DNA of 64,000 bases from Oxytricha trifallax (Eukaryota; Ciliophora; Spirotrichea; Sporadotrichida; Oxytrichidae), in NCBI GenBank assembly GCA_000711775.1, contig ARYC01000177.1, positions 1-64,000 of the forward strand. The letters run 5' to 3'. The notes below the pieces were generated by a model that made no database searches, had not been told where the DNA came from, and saw nothing but the letters and a program-made list of their open reading frames with translations. Numbering within the stretch: the stretch's first letter is position 1; each line of letters begins with the position of its first letter. A program made the translations under genes and the position numbers. This document shows positions 58,613-64,000 of this stretch, piece by piece.

Positions 58613-60107
58613 TCAATTTCTTCTTCTTCTCTTTTGATTCTTTCTTCTTGGTTTCTTTCCTTTTCTTCCTTTGTTTCTGTTGTTGTTGCCATTGAATTTC
58701 TTTCCTGGTCTTTGGATACTTCGTCGTCTAACATTCTGGTCTTGGATAGTCTCATCATTTGTGATTCGTATATTTTAAATTAAAGGAGATTAAGTTATAT
58801 ATATATATATATATATATTGTTTAAAGATAGATGTGATGAGTTGAAGTAGGTCTTTCTTTACGAAGCCTGCGTGCTTAGTAAGTACTTTGAATTAGAATC
58901 AAACTGAGTTAAAAATCTCGTCGTAGTCTACACCTACTGCTTGTATGGCGTTCTTGTTCATCTGATTGTTTTTCAAGATGATTGAGAATATTTGTTTGAT
59001 TCCTTTAGTTGCTGTGGCGTCTATTTTGATTTCTTTTATTCCTTCTTTGTAAGTGAAACTTGGAGTAATGCGATGATTTAGTTGTAGGAAACTTTCATGT
59101 TAGCTGCTAATGCCACTGCTATCTGGTAAAGGACTTTGTATAGTCCTGAGTAGGCGGTTCTTAGTTTGAGTACCAGTACTGATTCTCTGGATTCGAACAT
59201 ATATTCCCATACAGCTATGGGAATCTTGTTTCCTGGTTGTCTACTAGATGCATAGGTGCCCATTGCATTAGGACCATCTATGTCTTCTGCCATTACGAAG
59301 TCGTGAGCTATAGTGAATATCTTATGTTATTGTTTTTAAATAACTATTTGATTAGAGTTTTAGGTTCACTATTGTATAGTAGGTTAATTTTCCTAGTCAC
59401 CTTTTTTTATTTACCGGCCAGTACTGGTCGGTATGTTTATTTCTGATTGGGGTCTTCTCTTCTTCTTCCCAGTCTAAAACCTCTTCCATTTCTGAGTCTT
59501 CCGTGATATCTGGGGACTCAAGAAAACCTGATGATCCATCGCTAAGGTCTTCAAAACCAATATTGTAATCTTTCTCTCTTTGTCGTTACTCTTTTAGGTA
59601 TTATGGGTCAGGTTTACATTTGTATATGTCGGTATTGATTGTTGGAGGTAGGTGGTAGTCTCCCTATTTGATCGTGGGAGGTAGAGTGTACTAGGTATTA
59701 GGTGGTAATGGTGGAGATGGGGAACTTCTTGTTAGTTTTCAAATTTAACCACTTGTATTGTTGTGGTTCTTTGTATAGTCGGTTTTGTTGGTCTATTTAT
59801 GTGTTTGTTCTTTATCTTTACTGAGTAAAGTAGCTAGTAGAAGAGTTCAAGTAGATTCCTTGAGATTAGTCTGTTTAACTTATCTTGGACGATATGAGTG
59901 ATATCTCATTTCTAAGCTTGAAGGAGTCTATTAGGCCGTTCTAGATGATGCTTCTGACCATGAATAATAGTTTCCCCACAGTGATTTATCCCCATTCTTC
60001 CCTGTCTGTGATAAGGTTATATATCTATTATGCTATGTAGTAATAGTTGTGGGTTCTAGCACTTTATCTGATATGTTCCTTTTGGTGAGTATTGAGATTG
60101 GGCATTT
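58613..60107 (-). pseudogene. Family gene 3: unknown basic-tailed protein
   Basis: ATG 60105-60107 (MPNLNTHQKEHIRQSARTHN), TGA 58613-58615. The N-terminal domain (DREEWGQITVGKLLFMVRSI) aligns with that of gene 1. Then follow a Pro-rich linker and an acidic run ending WEEEEKTPIRN, shared with gene 2. An AT-rich segment (59310-59420) starting GTAAATAAAAA and ending TATAG could be an intron. The C-terminal part has FSIILKNNQMNKNAIQAVG, then an in-frame TGA, then FKVLTKHAGFVKKDLLQLIT, aligned with LKCLQKHAQFIKSDLIQFLT of gene 1. A TA microsatellite (58797-58820) lies in the coding region. Tail GRKGKKPRRKNQKRRRRN. Several breaks, so probably dead. Confidence 0.6.
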
Positions 60108-60504
60108 CGCTCTCTTTTTAATTTAATATATAATTAATTAATAAATAAAGCTGTTTCTACGATATAAACTTATACGTTTTACAATGGCCTCAGAAATTCC
60201 ACTAATTTGTGCTGGTTGTGTTGAACCTGTCTCTATTAGGTCGTGTGCAGTGCCAGGTAGCAGTGATTTATTCAGCATAATTTTAAAAGTAACAATATTG
60301 ATTGAGTTTTTCAATCCATAAAATTCTAATAATTTATATTTTAAAGATTGTTGGTCAATATTAAAATTAAAAAAAATTTATTTATAAATTGTGGTAATTA
60401 GATAATAGCTCAACTATTCAATAGATTAAAATTAATTTAAAAAACTCATATTTCCAGAGCTTCGAATGGTGTTGATAAGGATCATATGTCCTATTTGTGT
60501 TGCG

Positions 60505-61961
60505 TCATCTTTTTCTTTTGTTGTTTCTGTTACCTCTTTGTTGGTTTTTCCTTCTTTCTCCTCCGTTGTTTCCTCTTCTTTTATTGTTTCTTTTTTTCCT
60601 TATTGAATTTATTTTAATTGAGGGCTATGGTGGTGATAATTTGTGTGTTTTCATTCTTCTTTACCATTCTCATGGTGAAAGTGGCTTGATAAAAATCCTG
60701 AATGTTATCAAGCATTTAGTTGTTGCAAGTTTGATGAGATCTCCTTTAATGAAGTTGGCTTGTCTGAGAAAGACTTTGAGTTGGATTTTCTTCATTGCAT
60801 CTGTTTCAATTTATGTTTCATGAGAACGCTATTTCATGCTTCGGTATTATTTTCAATGATTGTTAGGTATTTTTTAAGAAAACCTTGCTAGAAGGCAATA
60901 GACGCTCATGGGACCATGCCGTTGTTTAATTTTATTTGTAAATTTTCTGCTGCTGCTGTTGTTAACGACGTTTATTTTAAGCGTCTGTGTTCTTATGCAA
61001 ATTTCCAGGAGGGTGAGCATCCTTTTAATCAGTTGGAATTCGACTTTAAAATTTGTCTTGAAGTTCATGTCGATAATTCCCTCTTATTGTTCAAACTGGG
61101 TGACCCAATTAGCGTATGAAATTCGTTTTGATACCATTGTGCTCCTAATCTCTTCTATCTTTTAATAATTTAAATAATTATCAAGAATACTATTTTATTA
61201 TTAAATAGTGAGATCTTTGTTTAATAATTATTGGAGCTAGCCGCATCAAGACTTATTTTTGTAGTTTTTTTGATCAGAATCAGGAGAGTCGTATTCTTTG
61301 AGGTGGGGTTCCTATTTTATAGGGAGAGGTCAGAGTTTGTATCTTCTGAGTTGGAGGAAGATTAATGGTGCATTGAGTCTGTTTTGCTTGGGATTTAATT
61401 GCTATTTGGATACCATTCCCTAAGTGATTGGATTCTTTTTGGTGTACTGGATTTTTTTAAGGAAAATAGTTTTTTTGAATTGATTAGCTTTATATAGTTA
61501 AAGTTTTCTTTCAAAGGTGCCTTCAGAGTTGTGATCCGTTTCTTCATCTAATGATAGAAATGAGGGAGCTGAAGATGATAGTTACTGCCAGAGCTTGTAG
61601 GTATGATTTGTTTCTTGTCCAATTTGGAAGATTATATAGGTCAGGTTTCTGGTGTTTGTTTGGTAGTTATCTGTAGGTTAACTGTCATCTTAAAGAACTC
61701 AATCTAGTTCCATGTTTCGTTTCTCACTTCCATGGGTGGATTATTAATGTTTTCTCTACCATAAAGGTTCTGAAGATTACTTAGATAACTAAGGCTGTGT
61801 TTGAGTATTGTCTTAGCTATGAAGTCTATATTTTCTATTTTTATTATAACCCATGACTTTGACTGAATGTTTTGAAAGATGGTTTCTTCTATGATGTCCA
61901 ATCTCTTCTCTTTGATTTAATTGAGAATTCTTATAGTCTCAGTGGACTTGTAACTATTCAT
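60505..61961 (-). pseudogene. Family gene 4: unknown basic-tailed protein
   Basis: ATG 61959-61961 (MNSYKSTETIRILNQIKEKR) reads about 110 codons, including IENIDFIAKTILKHSLSYLS, which aligns with the N-terminal domain of gene 1. A shift near 61640 is followed by a long open run rich in Ser/Pro/Lys. The C-terminal block holds NFKTNFKVEFQLIKRMLTLL (near 61050) and, after another shift, QLKVFLRQANFIKGDLIKLA (near 60760). The tail KRRGNNGGERRKNQQRGNRN ends in KRKR and TGA 60505-60507. The spacing to gene 3 is 397 bp. Its 3' flank lacks the clear GC segment and ATT tail of the others. Confidence 0.55.
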
Positions 61962-61964
61962 ATT

Positions 61965-62670
61965 AAGTTTAATTTTTTTAATTTAACTTATTCAATTAAA
62001 TAATTTATATCTCACTTAACTCATGTGAGGTATCAATTTAAAATAAAATAGAGAACGTATATCTATATTATTTATAATAATTTTTGTATATATATATATG
62101 ACTCCATTTCAGAAGTTATGATGCATATTCATATTTAAGAAATTATTTGAATTATGTGATATTTTAACTTTTATAATTTTACATAATTACTTAATGTATT
62201 TTGAAGTTACTTTTGATTTCTAGAGCAACAACTCGAGAAATTGCAATGATTAATAACACTACTTATCTATCTTCTCCATTCAACTTAAATCTGCACGGAT
62301 TGAGTATCACTTCAACCACTAAAACAAACTGCCCAAATTTTAATAATACTTACTGAATTTGGCTCAGAGAAGAATTAAACTATAAAATTTGATGATAATG
62401 TTTCGATTATATAGACAAGGATTTAAACAATATCAAGCATCTAAGATTAAACTGTCCTTATATAATACTATTACTATATATATATATAAATGATAAAATT
62501 TAAATTATAGCATATTAATAAGTATATGTATATCTTGTCAAACATGAAACACTACACAGAAGATGCAGTATATCAATTGATTATGCGGCAAGCAGTAAAT
62601 TTGTATCATCAAATTCTACATTTAATGAATTTGGTGAAAGGTGCTTCTTGGCATGAGAGATCATTGGAAT
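61965..62670. other. AT-rich spacer
   Basis: Upstream of family gene 4. Short TA runs (about 62088-62098 and 62474-62486). No gene seen. Confidence 0.4.
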
Positions 62671-62674
62671 ATTA

Positions 62675-63790
62675 TTAGAATATTTCCATAATTCTAATAA
62701 AAAAGAATTTAATAAAAGTGGAAAATAATTATATTGATTCATAATACAATTATGCATATTTGCTATTTATGTTTTTAAATATGTGAAGTTCACTTTATTC
62801 TTAGATTCTTTAAAACGTTGGAGCAAATATATTTGCGTTTATATTGTTATTAATAACTTTGTCATACAATCGTCTTCGCTTCCCACTACTATTGTGCTTG
62901 ATACAATCAAATATCAATCTTAACTTCTATTCAATCTTAAGCTTAAGGAATATTAAGTCTAGAGGTATGTTCTCCTCATCTTTCTTCATTGGCCTTGCAT
63001 TTAATTTCTCTAACAATGTAACAGAGGACTAAGTTCAGCATTGTTAACTCTTTTTATCAACAAAGTATAATGATATTTAATTCTACAATCGAAGCTGTGT
63101 TAATTATTCTTATAAAATTCATATTATTTAGAAGTTGTTGACTTGCTTTAGATTCCACCACTTTAATTCTTCAAGTATTGCTTGTCAAAGCCACGATAAA
63201 AAGTGAATAACAGAAAGGATTCAGCTTTACTTGAATCTGTATAAGGAATTTAAGCAATAGGATACCCATATTGGGACAAGTCCCTTGGTTGATGATGATT
63301 AAAAAATCACTTTAATTTCATAGCCCAATTCTTATAGACTTGCTTCAAAAATCTTTTGCACATTTCTAGATCTTTCGAATAAGCTTAATAATGTATTAAG
63401 CTGCCTTCTCTGTTTAAATCTTGTCAATTTTCTCTAATCTAAAGAATAAATTCTATTTTATTGAATCGGGTATGCTTTAAAGATTTCCAGTTAGAGCATT
63501 CAGACTATTCTGGAATCTGTAAGTATATCCAGTATAAAAACGAATAATTTTTGAGCCACTCCAATGTTTATTCAAAGTTTATATACTTCTACATTATCAG
63601 CGCTCACGTCCACTTTTGCTTTTTAAGTATCAATATGACTTTTATAGCATTAAATTGCGATGCATGTATGCTTAGTGAGTTCTTGTGGATTAATGTTTAT
63701 AAAGCTGCGAGTGATATACTTAAACTCATTTTTTATCTTTAATATAGATAAAACTCTTTTAAAAAATAGGGAAAATAGAGAAATCTCAAT
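62675..63790 (-). pseudogene. Unknown broken gene in ciliate code
   Basis: Minus-strand runs with clear protein character: INPQELTKHTCIAIQCYKSH and AKVDVSADNVEVYKL (63690-63570), then INIGVAQKLFVFILDILTDS, RQLNTLLSLFERSRNVQKIF with EASLQELGYEIKVIF (63420-63300). In another frame AESFLLFTFYRGFDKQYLKN (near 63215), then in a third MKKDEENIPLDLIFLKLKIE and FDCIKHNSSGKRRRLYDKVI (62990-62850). Together they suggest a protein of about 300-350 residues with at least three frame changes. No family recognised. It is upstream of, and in the same orientation as, family genes 1-4, but I see no clear similarity to them. Confidence 0.4.
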
Positions 63791-64000
63791 ATACAAAGAA
63801 GCTATTAATAATATAACTGGCATTAATTTGAGATTATTTTTATTTTAATTGAATTTTCTTTAAAAATAAAAAGAATTATTCTATTCATAAAAATACTAAA
63901 CCTTTATCATTAGCAAAGGAGTGCCAGTTCAGTAATCTAAATTAAAAAAATACTCCAAAAATGTGCATTGGTAATTATGACTACTGATAGCATGACATAT

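Noticed and set aside
60497-61165. Plus-strand Leu/Phe-rich frames resembling membrane proteins
   Set aside because: Opposite strand of the basic tail and C-terminal part of family gene 4.

Overview
This window looks like germline (micronuclear) DNA of a stichotrich (spirotrich) ciliate of the Oxytricha/Sterkiella type. Three things point there. First, long frames stay open only if TAA and TAG are read as Gln and TGA alone as stop. Second, the DNA is very AT-rich and gene-poor. Third, it carries telomere-bearing elements (TBEs), whose inverted-repeat ends contain the G4T4/C4A4 telomere motif. No rRNA, tRNA, CRISPR array or recognisable macronuclear housekeeping gene was found.

Left part (1-24.5 kb). 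One TBE end (1-87) sits inside the transposase gene of a second TBE (91-3680). A complete third TBE lies at 17947-22012: 4066 bp, 78-bp inverted ends, ATT target duplication. Each TBE has the classic three genes: transposase (+), 22-kDa protein (-) and 57-kDa zinc-finger/kinase protein (+). In the complete copy the 57-kDa gene is whole at 482 codons. Between the TBEs lie small inverted-repeat elements: a 410-bp TA-flanked family carrying a 95-residue ORF (5.05-5.83, 10.2 and 24.57 kb), a 260-bp family (7.0 and 17.3 kb) and two long foldbacks (13.6 and 16.4 kb). A broken unknown gene lies at 23.8-24.5 kb.

Middle part (25-43 kb). At 25.2-29.4 kb is a strongly diverged relative of TBE with the same three-gene order; its kinase domain has lost the catalytic motifs. 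Remnants of other genes follow at 30.5, 35 and 37.1-38.3 kb. A foldback element carrying its own small gene lies at 38.4-39.4 kb. At 40.3-42.8 kb a DDE transposase gene (-) is paired with a divergent basic-tailed gene (+).

Right part (43-64 kb). After a 380-bp tandem repeat come several minus-strand genes in ciliate code. Four of them (49.7-51.2, 56.7-58.2, 58.6-60.1, 60.5-62.0 kb) form one unrecognised family: a short N-terminal domain, an acidic or low-complexity middle, a conserved C-terminal block and a Lys/Arg-rich tail. Three share a 3' flank made of a short inverted repeat, a GC-rich segment and an ATT-repeat tail. A plus-strand gene at 37.1-38.3 kb appears to share the same 3' flank. 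Three copies of a 40-bp near-palindrome are scattered at 45.0, 49.4 and 52.4 kb. I could not name a function for this family; it is the best candidate for something undescribed.

All reading was by eye. Frame breaks may be decay, unseen introns or internal eliminated segments, or sequence errors.
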